NCBI RefSeq assembly: GCF_022832385.1
Contig: NZ_JALHLE010000035.1
Coordinates: 1-64,000 of the forward strand
Direction of reading: 5' to 3'
Source: Novosphingobium album (ex Hu et al. 2023)
GTDB lineage: Bacteria; Pseudomonadota; Alphaproteobacteria; Sphingomonadales; Sphingomonadaceae
Length of the DNA: 64,000 nucleotides
Within the stretch, counting starts at the first letter, position 1, and each line of letters opens with the position of its first letter. The notes under the pieces are model-generated. The model saw nothing but the letters and a program-made list of their open reading frames with translations. It did no database searches and had not been told where the DNA came from. This document shows, piece after piece, positions 7,107 through 14,894 of this stretch. A program made the position numbers and the translations under genes.

Positions 7107-8564
7107 ATGAACAAGCCTGAAACACTGAAGCCGGAAGACCAGCCGCTGGGGCTCTATGCCAAGCGCGAGCCGGTCTTCAACCGGCGCATCGACGGCAAGT
7201 TCCGGCGCATCAAGTGGGCGATCATGGTGATCTGCCTTGCGATCTACTGGATCACGCCGTGGATCCGTTGGGATCGCGGGCCCTATGCCCCCGATCAGGC
7301 TGTCCTCATCGACCTTGCGCACCGCCGCTTCTACATGTTCAGCATCGAGATCTGGCCGCAGGAGTTCTACTTCGTGGCCGGTCTCCTGATCATGGCGGGC
7401 ATTGGCCTGTTCCTGGTGACGAGCGCCGTCGGCCGCGCATGGTGCGGCTATGCCTGTCCGCAGACGGTCTGGACCGACCTGTTCCAGCACGTCGACCGCT
7501 TCTTCGATGGTGACCGCAACGCCCGCTTCCGCCTCTACAAGGCGCCCTGGGGCCCGGCCAAGATCGCCCGGCGCCTGGCAAAGTGGACGGTCTATCTGGC
7601 GATCAGCTTCGCCACTGGCGGTGCATGGATCTTCTACTTCGCCGATGCGCCCACCCTGCAGCAGGCATTCTGGACCGGCACGGCCCCGGCCGTTGCCTAT
7701 GGCACCACGTTCGTCCTCACCATGACGACATTCGTGCTCGGCGGTTTCATGCGCGAGCAGGTCTGCATCTACATGTGCCCCTGGCCGCGCATCCAGACTG
7801 CCATGCTCGATGAGAAGAGCCTGCTGGTCACCTACAAGGACTGGCGCGGCGAACCGCGCGGCAGCGTCAAGAAGGCCGAAAAGAATCCCGGCCAGTTCGG
7901 CGACTGCATCGACTGCAACCAGTGCGTCGCGGTCTGCCCGACCGGCATCGACATCCGCGAGGGACCGCAGATCGGCTGCATCACCTGCGCACTGTGCATC
8001 GATGCCTGCGACCGGGTGATGAAGGAAACCGGCCGTCCGCGCGGGCTCATCGATTACGCCACGCTGGAAGATGCCGAGCAGGAGAAGGCCGGCCAGCCGC
8101 CGACGCGCCATCTCAAGCTGATCTGGCGCCCGCGCACAATTCTCTATTTCTGCGTCTGGGCCGGCATTGGCCTGGCGCTGCTGTTCATGCTCGGCACGCG
8201 TGTCCATACCCAGCTCAACGTGGCCAAGGACCGCAATCCGCCCTATATTCTGATGAGCGACGGATCGATCCGTAACGCCTACGCGCTGCGCCTGCGCAAC
8301 ATGGAGGGGCGGCCGCGCGAGATGGAACTCTCGATCGAGGGCCTGAAGGACGGCATGATGTGGACCGAGGACATGGCCCGTGAAGATGCGAGCAGGACCT
8401 TGACCCGCACCGTCCCGGCCGACGAGACGCAGAGCGTCCGGGTCTATGTCGTCGCCCCATCGGATACGTCCGCGCAGGAATTCGAATTCAAGCTCCAGGC
8501 GGCCGGAGATGCTCGCGAGAAGGACGAAGCAGAGGTCAATTTCGACGCTCCGGAAGGACAGTGA
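7107..8564 (+). CDS. ccoG: cbb3 oxidase assembly iron-sulfur protein
   Basis: CcoG (FixG/RdxA), a membrane ferredoxin-like protein that in other bacteria reduces Cu(II) for cbb3 assembly; 485 residues. Four to five transmembrane helices occupy the first 230 residues and a W-C-G-Y-A-C-P motif lies in an early loop. The two cluster-binding arrays C-x2-C-x2-C-x3-C-P and C-x2-C-x2-C-x3-C occupy about 267-300, and a periplasmic FixG C-terminal Ig-like domain ends the protein. ATG 7107 is chosen because AAGGAC immediately precedes it and the family N-terminus (L-Y-A-K-R-E-x-V) starts shortly after. It begins the ccoGHIS assembly set. Confidence 0.95.
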   Translation: MNKPETLKPEDQPLGLYAKREPVFNRRIDGKFRRIKWAIMVICLAIYWITPWIRWDRGPYAPDQAVLIDLAHRRFYMFSIEIWPQEFYFVAGLLIMAGIGLFLVTSAVGRAWCGYACPQTVWTDLFQHVDRFFDGDRNARFRLYKAPWGPAKIARRLAKWTVYLAISFATGGAWIFYFADAPTLQQAFWTGTAPAVAYGTTFVLTMTTFVLGGFMREQVCIYMCPWPRIQTAMLDEKSLLVTYKDWRGEPRGSVKKAEKNPGQFGDCIDCNQCVAVCPTGIDIREGPQIGCITCALCIDACDRVMKETGRPRGLIDYATLEDAEQEKAGQPPTRHLKLIWRPRTILYFCVWAGIGLALLFMLGTRVHTQLNVAKDRNPPYILMSDGSIRNAYALRLRNMEGRPREMELSIEGLKDGMMWTEDMAREDASRTLTRTVPADETQSVRVYVVAPSDTSAQEFEFKLQAAGDAREKDEAEVNFDAPEGQ

Positions 8565-9061
8565 TGAGTAGCCAGCAAGCCCCCCGCCGCAAGCCCTTCA
8601 CCGGCAAGCACATGACCGTGATTCTGGTCGCGGGTTTCGGGGTGGTGTTCGCCGTCAACTTCCTGATGGCGAGCCTCGCTACATCGACTTTCGGTGGCGT
8701 TGTGGTCGAGAATTCCTACGTCGCCAGCCAGCACTTCAACAAGTGGCTGGACGAAGCGGCAAAGGAAAAGGCGCTGGGCTGGAAAGTCGATGTGGAGCGC
8801 CGCTCCGATGGCCGCCTCACCGCCGCGCTTGCCGGTGTGCCCGCCTACCCGACCGTCAAGGCGATCGCTCGCCACCCGCTGGGCCGCAAACCCGACATCG
8901 CGCTGACCTTCCAGAAGGAAGCGAGTGGCGCTTATGTCAGCGACAAGCCGCTGCCCGAAGGCCGCTGGATCCTGCGTTTCGATATCGAGGCTGGCGGCAA
9001 GATCTGGCGAGGGGAGGATCAGGTCGAAGGGCAGGAGGTCATGGGGCAGCCGGTGCCATGA
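8564..9061 (+). CDS. ccoH: cbb3 oxidase assembly protein FixH
   Basis: FixH family, 165 residues. A short cytoplasmic start is followed by one transmembrane helix (about 17-38) with the family M-A motif, then a periplasmic beta-sandwich of about 120 residues. CcoH is needed for stable cbb3 assembly and is thought to contact CcoN and CcoI. ATG 8564 overlaps the ccoG stop; GTG 8561, one codon upstream in frame, is the alternative. It overlaps ccoI by 4 nt (ATGA). Confidence 0.9.
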   Translation: MSSQQAPRRKPFTGKHMTVILVAGFGVVFAVNFLMASLATSTFGGVVVENSYVASQHFNKWLDEAAKEKALGWKVDVERRSDGRLTAALAGVPAYPTVKAIARHPLGRKPDIALTFQKEASGAYVSDKPLPEGRWILRFDIEAGGKIWRGEDQVEGQEVMGQPVP

Positions 9062-11196
9062 ACGCGCCTGTGCCCGATCTGTCTGTCGCTGGCGAGTGCG
9101 TGGACAGCCGCTTCACTGTCCCGGGGATGCGGTGTGCCGGGTGCATCGGCAAAGTCGAGCGCGGTTTGTCGGCGGTGCCCGGAGTCGCGGCTGCGCGTGT
9201 GAACTTTTCGGCCAAGCGGGTGGCAGTCAGTCACGTGCCCGGCCTGACCGATGACGATCTGATCGAGGAACTGCGCAAGCTCGGCTTCGAGGCCGAACGC
9301 GCTGCCGATAATCCGTTAGGCCGCGACGACGCCGAAACCAGGCGCCTGCTGCGGGCGCTGGCCGTCGCCGGTTTCGGCATGATGAATATCATGCTGCTTT
9401 CGGTCAGCGTCTGGGCCGGCGCCGACGCGGTGACGCGCGAGATGTTCCACTGGATCAGCGCGCTGATCGCGATCCCGGTGATTGCCTATGCCGGGCGTCC
9501 GTTCTTCGCGTCGGCGCTGATGGCGTTGCGCTACCGCCGCACCAACATGGACGTGCCGATCTCGATCGGCGTGCTGCTGGCGACGGGGCTCAGTCTCTAC
9601 GAAACCGTGACCGGTGGCGTCCATGCCTATTTCGACGGCGCGGTCATGCTGCTGTTCTTCCTGCTCGCGGGGCGCGTGCTCGATGCGATGATGCGCAGCC
9701 GCGCCCGCTCCGGCATCGCCTCGCTGCTCGGCCGCATGGGCCGGGGCGCGCATGTGGTACAGCCGGACGGCTCGACGCAGTATGTCGAGGCCGAGCGGCT
9801 GGCGCCGGGCATGGTGATGCTGGTGGCTGCTGGCGAAGCGCTGGCGGCGGACGGCGAAGTGCTGGAAGGCCGCACCTCCATCGATTCGTCGATGCTGACC
9901 GGCGAGAGCGATCCGCGGGCCGCAGGGCCGGGGGACACAGTACACGCTGGTATGGTCAACCTCGGCAATCCGGTCCGGATCAAGGTAACGGCCGCCGCGC
10001 AGGACACGGCACTGGCCGACATCGCGCGGCTCATGGACGAGGCGGGCCAGTCGCGCTCGCGCTATGTGCGCATCGCCGACAAGGCCTCGCGCATCTACGC
10101 ACCTGTCGTGCACAGCCTGGCCTTCCTCAGCTTCTGCGGCTGGATGCTGGCAGGAGCGGGCGTCTATCACTCGCTGACGATCGCGGTCGCGGTTCTCATC
10201 ATCACCTGCCCCTGTGCGCTGGGCCTTGCGGTTCCTGCCGCGCAGGTCGTCGCGGCGGGCGCACTGATGAAGCGCGGGCTCCTGATCAAGGATGGCTCGG
10301 CGCTCGAGCGGCTGGCCGAAGTGGACGAAGCGCTGTTCGACAAGACCGGCACACTGACGATAGGCGAACCGCGCCCGGCGGACCCTGGTGTACTCGACGC
10401 CCAGGCCTGCTCGGTGGCGCTGGCACTGGCGCAGGGCAGTCGTCATCCGCTCAGCCGGGGGCTGGCGCAGGCCCTGCGCGATGCCGGGACCGAACCGGCC
10501 GCGCTCGACGATCTGGCGGAGACTGCCGGCATGGGCATGACCGCGCGGTTCGAGGGGCAGGATGTCGCGCTGGTGCGGCCCGAAGTGGAAACGGCGGGGC
10601 TCTCGGTGGATTTGCTGATCGGCGGCACGCGGACCCGAATCGCGTTCACCGATCCGCTGCGTCCCGATGTGCGTGAGGCGATCGCGGCGCTGGCCGCGCA
10701 GGGCATTCACTCCGGGATCGTCTCGGGCGACCGTGCGGACACGGTCGCGGCAATCGGAGCGCAGCTCGGAATTGAGGCCACCGGTGGCATGATTCCCTCC
10801 GACAAACTCGATATGCTTGGCGCGCGCGCTAATGCTGGCCACAAGGTCCTGATGGTGGGTGACGGCCTCAACGACGGTCCGGCACTGGCCGGTGCCCATG
10901 TTTCGATAGCGCCGGGTGGAGCCAGCGATGTCAGCCAGCAGGCGGCGGACGCCGTCTTCGTGGGTGAGCGTTTCATGCCGGTGGCGCTGGCGGTGCGCGT
11001 TGCGCGCGCGACCATGGGCATTGTGCGCCAGAACTTCGTGATGGCCGCGGTCTACAACATGCTGGCCGTGCCGCTGGCCATCTTCGGCTTCGTGACCCCG
11101 CTGATCGCGGCGATCGCGATGTCGGCCAGCTCACTGCTGGTCGTCGGCAATTCTCTGCGATTGGCGCGCGCGGCGGGGCGGGAAGGCACCGCATGA
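9058..11196 (+). CDS. ccoI: Copper-translocating P1B-type ATPase CcoI
   Basis: Cu(+) exporter that supplies copper for the CuB site of cbb3 oxidase; 712 residues. One N-terminal heavy-metal-associated domain has G-M-R-C26-A-G-C29. The membrane metal site is C384-P-C386, the phosphorylated Asp is D428 in D-K-T-G-T, and the hinge motif is G-D602-G-L-N-D606. The Ser/Thr-Gly-Glu-Ser actuator motif (M-L-T-G-E-S) is present, so the enzyme looks intact. ATG 9058 overlaps the ccoH stop. ccoS follows with a 4-nt overlap. Confidence 0.95.
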   Translation: MNAPVPDLSVAGECVDSRFTVPGMRCAGCIGKVERGLSAVPGVAAARVNFSAKRVAVSHVPGLTDDDLIEELRKLGFEAERAADNPLGRDDAETRRLLRALAVAGFGMMNIMLLSVSVWAGADAVTREMFHWISALIAIPVIAYAGRPFFASALMALRYRRTNMDVPISIGVLLATGLSLYETVTGGVHAYFDGAVMLLFFLLAGRVLDAMMRSRARSGIASLLGRMGRGAHVVQPDGSTQYVEAERLAPGMVMLVAAGEALAADGEVLEGRTSIDSSMLTGESDPRAAGPGDTVHAGMVNLGNPVRIKVTAAAQDTALADIARLMDEAGQSRSRYVRIADKASRIYAPVVHSLAFLSFCGWMLAGAGVYHSLTIAVAVLIITCPCALGLAVPAAQVVAAGALMKRGLLIKDGSALERLAEVDEALFDKTGTLTIGEPRPADPGVLDAQACSVALALAQGSRHPLSRGLAQALRDAGTEPAALDDLAETAGMGMTARFEGQDVALVRPEVETAGLSVDLLIGGTRTRIAFTDPLRPDVREAIAALAAQGIHSGIVSGDRADTVAAIGAQLGIEATGGMIPSDKLDMLGARANAGHKVLMVGDGLNDGPALAGAHVSIAPGGASDVSQQAADAVFVGERFMPVALAVRVARATMGIVRQNFVMAAVYNMLAVPLAIFGFVTPLIAAIAMSASSLLVVGNSLRLARAAGREGTA

Positions 11197-11345
11197 CCAT
11201 TCTCGGTTTCCTGATTCCTCTGGCGCTGCTGATGGGCCTTGCGGGGCTGGGCGCGTTCTTCTGGGCCATGAAAAGCGGCCAGTTCGAGGATCTCGACGGC
11301 GCAGCCAACCGCATCCTCATCGACGAAGAGGACGACGGCAAGTGA
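11193..11345 (+). CDS. ccoS: cbb3 oxidase maturation protein CcoS
   Basis: A 50-residue protein: a single hydrophobic helix (residues 4-24), then F-F-W-A-M-K-S-G-Q-F-E-D-L-D-G, which is diagnostic of CcoS/FixS, and an acidic tail. CcoS is required for cofactor (heme/Cu) insertion into CcoN. It overlaps ccoI by 4 nt and the next small gene by 4 nt (GTGA). Confidence 0.93.
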   Translation: MTILGFLIPLALLMGLAGLGAFFWAMKSGQFEDLDGAANRILIDEEDDGK

Positions 11346-11566
11346 AGCGCGAACTGGCCCTGCTCGGTACCCTGGCGTTGCTTCCCGCCATGATCGGTCC
11401 GTTGGAGGCCGAGGCGCGCAGCATCATCGCGCCGCTGTGCGGTGGAGGGGCGGTGACGATCCCGGCAGGCCCCACTGATGCTCCTTCGGGGCCGGTGCAG
11501 GGCCCTTGCTGTGCAAAAGGCTGCCACACCGGAAGTTCACGCAAGCGGCTTGATCGATCGCAATGA
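11342..11566 (+). CDS. Small exported Cys-rich protein of the cco operon
   Basis: A 74-residue protein starting at GTG 11342, overlapping the ccoS stop by 4 nt, so it is translationally coupled to the cbb3 assembly genes. A signal peptide or anchor spans about 1-25. The mature part has L-C33-G-G-G, a Gly/Pro-rich linker, P-C56-C57-A-K-G-C61-H and a basic tail. No family with known function is recognised. The Cys/His cluster together with linkage to the Cu ATPase CcoI and CcoS suggests metal or heme handling at the membrane, which is inference. The start assignment is firm from the overlap; only the function is open. Confidence 0.75.
   Translation: MKRELALLGTLALLPAMIGPLEAEARSIIAPLCGGGAVTIPAGPTDAPSGPVQGPCCAKGCHTGSSRKRLDRSQ
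11550..11563 (+). promoter_or_regulatory. FNR/FixK-like box upstream of hemN
   Basis: TTGATCGATCGCAA (8 of 10 symmetric positions; fits TTGA-N6-GCAA) overlaps the 3' end of the small Cys-rich gene. Its centre is about 43 nt upstream of the hemN start. Anaerobic hemN genes are classic FNR/FixK targets, which supports it. Confidence 0.55.
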
Positions 11567-11598
11567 TCTTCCATGTCGCGTAGGCGAATACGCTCTCT

Positions 11599-12924
11599 AT
11601 GTGGACTTATCACCCCGACCTGCTCGCGGTTCCCGTGCCGCGATACACGAGCTTCCCGACAGCGGCGGAGTTTGCCGAGGGTGTCGGAGCGGAGGAATTC
11701 GCCACCGCGCTTGAGGGCGAGAACGGCGAAGTCTCGCTCTATGTACATATCCCGTTCTGCGAGAAGATCTGCTGGTATTGTGGCTGCAATACCAGTGTCG
11801 CCAACCGCACGGACCGCGTCACCAGTTATCTCGATGCCCTGCATCAGGAGATCGCGCTGGTGGCCGAACGCTTGCCCAAGGCGGCCAAGGTCACCCGCAT
11901 CGCCTTCGGTGGCGGCAGTCCCAACGGTATTTCGCCGATCGACTTCGTGCGGATCGTCGACGCGCTGACTCTGGAATTCGGCATTCAGACTGAGGGTGAT
12001 CGGCCGGTCTTTTCGATCGAACTCGATCCGCGCACGCTGGGGCCGGAATGGGCCTCGGTGCTCAGCTTTGTGGGCATCTCGCGCGCCAGTCTGGGAGTGC
12101 AGACGTTTGAACCGGTGCTACAGGAAGCGATCGGTCGCGTTCAGCCCGCGCGGATGATCGAGAATTCTACCGCCACGCTGCGCAGTAGTGGCGTGCGTTC
12201 GCTCAATTTCGATCTTATGTACGGTCTTCCGGGCCAGACGATGGATCACCTGAGCAGTTCGCTGGAACAGACCGTCGCGCTTGGCGCGGACCGGGTGGCG
12301 CTGTTCGGCTATGCCCATGTGCCGCACCTGATTGCGCGGCAGAAGAAGATCGACGGCAGCGCGCTGCCCGATGCCGAAATGCGCTTTCGCATGGCTGCGT
12401 TCGGGTACGACTACCTGATCGATCAGGGCTATGTGCCGGTCGGCTTCGATCATTTCGCGCGACCGGGGGATGCGCTGGCGCAGGCGGCGTTGTCCGGCAC
12501 GTTGCGGCGCAATTTCCAGGGCTTCACCGAAGACCAGTCCCCGGTTCTGATCGGCTTGGGCGCATCGTCGATCAGCAGCTTTCCGGGACTGCTGATCCAG
12601 AACGAGAAGAATACCGGACGCTATCGCATGATGCTCTCGCAACACCGGTTGACGGCCAACCGGGGCATTGTCCGCAAGCCGGAAGATCAGCGCCGTGGCG
12701 CAGTCATCGAGGCGTTGCTGTGCAAGGGGCGGGCGCGAATCGATGCCGATCTGCAGCGCGAGGCACTGCCGCTGCTCCAGGACTATGTGCACGCGGGCCT
12801 GTGCGAAATGGATGGCGCGGATCTGGTGATCCATCAGGGCGGTTTGCCCTATGCGCGTTCGATCGCGGCGCGTTTCGATCCTTACCGCAAGGATTCTCTG
12901 CGGCGCTTCAGTTCGGCAGTCTGA
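11599..12924 (+). CDS. hemN: Oxygen-independent coproporphyrinogen III oxidase
   Basis: Radical-SAM enzyme that decarboxylates coproporphyrinogen III to protoporphyrinogen IX without O2; 441 residues. The N-terminal Y-T-S-F-P-T motif and the [4Fe-4S] site H-I-P-F-C54-E-K-I-C58-W-Y-C61-G-C63 match true HemN (C-x3-C-x2-C plus the next Cys) rather than HemW. The G-G-G-S-P-N SAM-binding segment and the HemN C-terminal domain follow. It supplies heme for the cbb3 oxidase when O2 is scarce and lies directly behind the cco cluster with its own FNR-like box. It is convergent with the PilZ gene, with 3 nt between stops. Confidence 0.95.
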   Translation: MWTYHPDLLAVPVPRYTSFPTAAEFAEGVGAEEFATALEGENGEVSLYVHIPFCEKICWYCGCNTSVANRTDRVTSYLDALHQEIALVAERLPKAAKVTRIAFGGGSPNGISPIDFVRIVDALTLEFGIQTEGDRPVFSIELDPRTLGPEWASVLSFVGISRASLGVQTFEPVLQEAIGRVQPARMIENSTATLRSSGVRSLNFDLMYGLPGQTMDHLSSSLEQTVALGADRVALFGYAHVPHLIARQKKIDGSALPDAEMRFRMAAFGYDYLIDQGYVPVGFDHFARPGDALAQAALSGTLRRNFQGFTEDQSPVLIGLGASSISSFPGLLIQNEKNTGRYRMMLSQHRLTANRGIVRKPEDQRRGAVIEALLCKGRARIDADLQREALPLLQDYVHAGLCEMDGADLVIHQGGLPYARSIAARFDPYRKDSLRRFSSAV

Positions 12925-12927
12925 GTT

Positions 12928-13200
12928 TCAGCCCCGGGTGTCGAATTCGACGCCGAACAGGTTGCCGTCGGTCCAGCGAACCAGTCCCCAGACCTCGCGC
13001 CCGTCTTCCAGATGGGCCCGCACCACTTCGTTTAGAGCCGGGGCCTCGCCTAAGGCAGCCGCGCTCAGGCCTTTCGACGAAATGTCGCGGACCATGACTT
13101 CGATGGCGTCACCACGCGCATTGGTCAGCGCGAACCGGGCGCACTTGTTGCGCCGGCGTTCGCGCAGGATCGGGGTGGGCTTGAAACGGGACTTGTCCAT
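12928..13200 (-). CDS. PilZ domain protein
   Basis: A 90-residue single PilZ domain. The c-di-GMP motif has the basic R-x-R-R-R start (about 14-18) and D-I-S-S-K-G-L-S (about 39-46), matching R-x3-R and D/N-x-S-x2-G. It is probably a stand-alone c-di-GMP adaptor. The target is unknown and no cyclase or motility gene is nearby. The gene stands alone on the minus strand. Confidence 0.85.
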   Translation of the reverse strand: MDKSRFKPTPILRERRRNKCARFALTNARGDAIEVMVRDISSKGLSAAALGEAPALNEVVRAHLEDGREVWGLVRWTDGNLFGVEFDTRG

Positions 13201-13259
13201 CCGTCCGTAGGACGGCTGCGCGAGGCCGGGCTTAAGGCTTTGTTAGACACGTTTCTAAA

Positions 13260-13390
13260 AATCCTCCCCGTCGTGCAGCGACGGGACGGGGGATTGCCCG
13301 CGAGCCGGTGACGGAGGGGTAATAAGCCCCTCCGTCGGCCGCCTTCGGCGTCTGCCACCTCCCCATTCTGCGAACGGAGCAGGGAGGATT
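13260..13390. repeat. Intergenic hairpin repeat, copy 1
   Basis: A GC-rich element of about 131 bp bounded by 9-bp terminal inverted repeats (AATCCTCCC at 13260-13268 and GGGAGGATT at 13382-13390). It contains several nested hairpins, for example CCCGTCG...CGACGGG. The core at 13331-13362 matches 31 of 32 bases of copy 2 at 25861-25892. The first hairpin keeps its shape in both copies while its bases differ, which suggests selection on structure. No ORF is inside. It resembles a MITE-like or REP-like family. Confidence 0.75.
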
Positions 13391-13399
13391 TGTCCGGGT

Positions 13400-14821
13400 T
13401 CACTTCAGCGGTTTGAGATCGCCAGTGCCCATGTATTTCGCGAGGCCGCGGTGCAGGTTCGTGACCTTGCGTTCCTGCCAGGGATTGGGGAGGTTGCCCC
13501 GGAAACCCTGAGACTTGTAGCCGCGCTGCACCTCGACCATGTTCGAGATGTCCTGCGCGATGACATAGGGCCACTTGTCGAGATCCTGCTCGACATAGGT
13601 CCATTCCGTTTCGGGCTCCTCGCCTTCCGGAAAGCGGTCGAGCGCGACGGCCTCGAAAATGCACTTGTCGGGATCGGTGCCATAGGGGCGCACCCGGTAG
13701 GCCAGCGAGAAGGTCGGGCCTGGAATGAAATTAACGTTCGGGAAGATCGAGAGTGCGAGGCCCGCGGCGGCCATCTGCGCGTCGCTGATATCGGGCCAGA
13801 CGACGCCGCGTTCCGCGTCGATGCGCTTGGCGTTGTCGAGCCAGTACTTGTGGACTTCGGCCGCAGGTGTGCCTTTGGGCAGGTCGATCGGCAGGCGCTG
13901 GGCAGTTTTCACCAGCGTCTCGCTGGTGCTGGCGCCGATCGTCTCCCAGTATTCGAGCTGCATGTTCGCGATCGTCTGGCGCGGGTCGCCGTCGCCTGCC
14001 GCACGGTGGACGCTGGTCTCGACCGCGGAACCTTCGTCGCGGTGCGTCTTGGAATCGAACCCGGTCTGGCCATGCAGCCCGAACGCCTTGGAGAACGAGT
14101 AGAAATCACCGTACTTGATGAGCTGTGGGTGCGTGCCCTGCACGTGATAGGGTTCGAGGAACGCTTCGAGCGCGACTTTCCAGTTGCAGTCGAAGATGCC
14201 CCAGAAGCGGAAGCGGTAGCGCATCCTGTCGAACTCGAACGGGTCGATCAGCGTCGCGATCGGTTCGAGGTATTCGCGCAGGGGACCGGCTTCAGTATCC
14301 ATGTTGATCCAGATCCAGCCGCCCCAGGTATCGACCTGCACGGGTGTCAGGCTGGTGCACGCCGAATAGCTGCCGGGCGAGCCGAGCGCGCCGTTCCAGT
14401 CCTCACTGTCGGGGATGTAGGTGGCCTGCCCGTCCATGCCGAAAGTCCAGGCGTGATAGTTGCAGCCGAACTTCAGCTTGTTGCCCTTGGCGCTGTGCGC
14501 GCCGGTGTCCTGTGCCACCGTCTTCGGGCCGCCGCCGGTGTTGTTGCCGACAAGGCGCCGTCCCCGGTGCGGGCAGACGTTGTGGAAGGCTTTCAGCGTG
14601 GCGGGCGTATCGCGCACGATCAGGATCGAATCGTGGCAGATGTTGTAGGTGATGTAGTCGCCGACCTCTTTCAGTTCCTCCACGCGCCCGGCCTGCTGCC
14701 AGACTTTCGACCACAGCCTTGCGGGCTCGGCCTCGGCATAATCGCGGCTGGTGAAGGCCTCGGCCGGGTAGGTGAGGGCTTCGGACAGATCTTCGCTGAC
14801 GATCTTTTCAGGCTTGTTCAT
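13400..14821 (-). CDS. Rieske non-heme iron oxygenase, alpha subunit (second)
   Basis: Oxygenase component, 473 residues. The Rieske ligands are C83-P-H85 and C120-N-Y-H123, with a 34-residue spacer longer than that of the first Rieske protein. The mononuclear iron site has E-P-Y-H226-x4-H231. It lies 73 nt downstream of a Baeyer-Villiger-type monooxygenase gene on the same strand, so the two are probably co-transcribed and act on one substrate. No beta subunit or electron-transfer partner is present. Substrate unknown; a ring- or side-chain-degrading role is inferred from the BVMO partner. Confidence 0.88.
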   Translation of the reverse strand: MNKPEKIVSEDLSEALTYPAEAFTSRDYAEAEPARLWSKVWQQAGRVEELKEVGDYITYNICHDSILIVRDTPATLKAFHNVCPHRGRRLVGNNTGGGPKTVAQDTGAHSAKGNKLKFGCNYHAWTFGMDGQATYIPDSEDWNGALGSPGSYSACTSLTPVQVDTWGGWIWINMDTEAGPLREYLEPIATLIDPFEFDRMRYRFRFWGIFDCNWKVALEAFLEPYHVQGTHPQLIKYGDFYSFSKAFGLHGQTGFDSKTHRDEGSAVETSVHRAAGDGDPRQTIANMQLEYWETIGASTSETLVKTAQRLPIDLPKGTPAAEVHKYWLDNAKRIDAERGVVWPDISDAQMAAAGLALSIFPNVNFIPGPTFSLAYRVRPYGTDPDKCIFEAVALDRFPEGEEPETEWTYVEQDLDKWPYVIAQDISNMVEVQRGYKSQGFRGNLPNPWQERKVTNLHRGLAKYMGTGDLKPLK

Positions 14822-14894
14822 GGCTTCCTCCGGCCCGGCTTGCCCGGGCTCGCAATCCCGGCCGGCCCGCCGGGGCCGGCCATCTGCTTTGACC

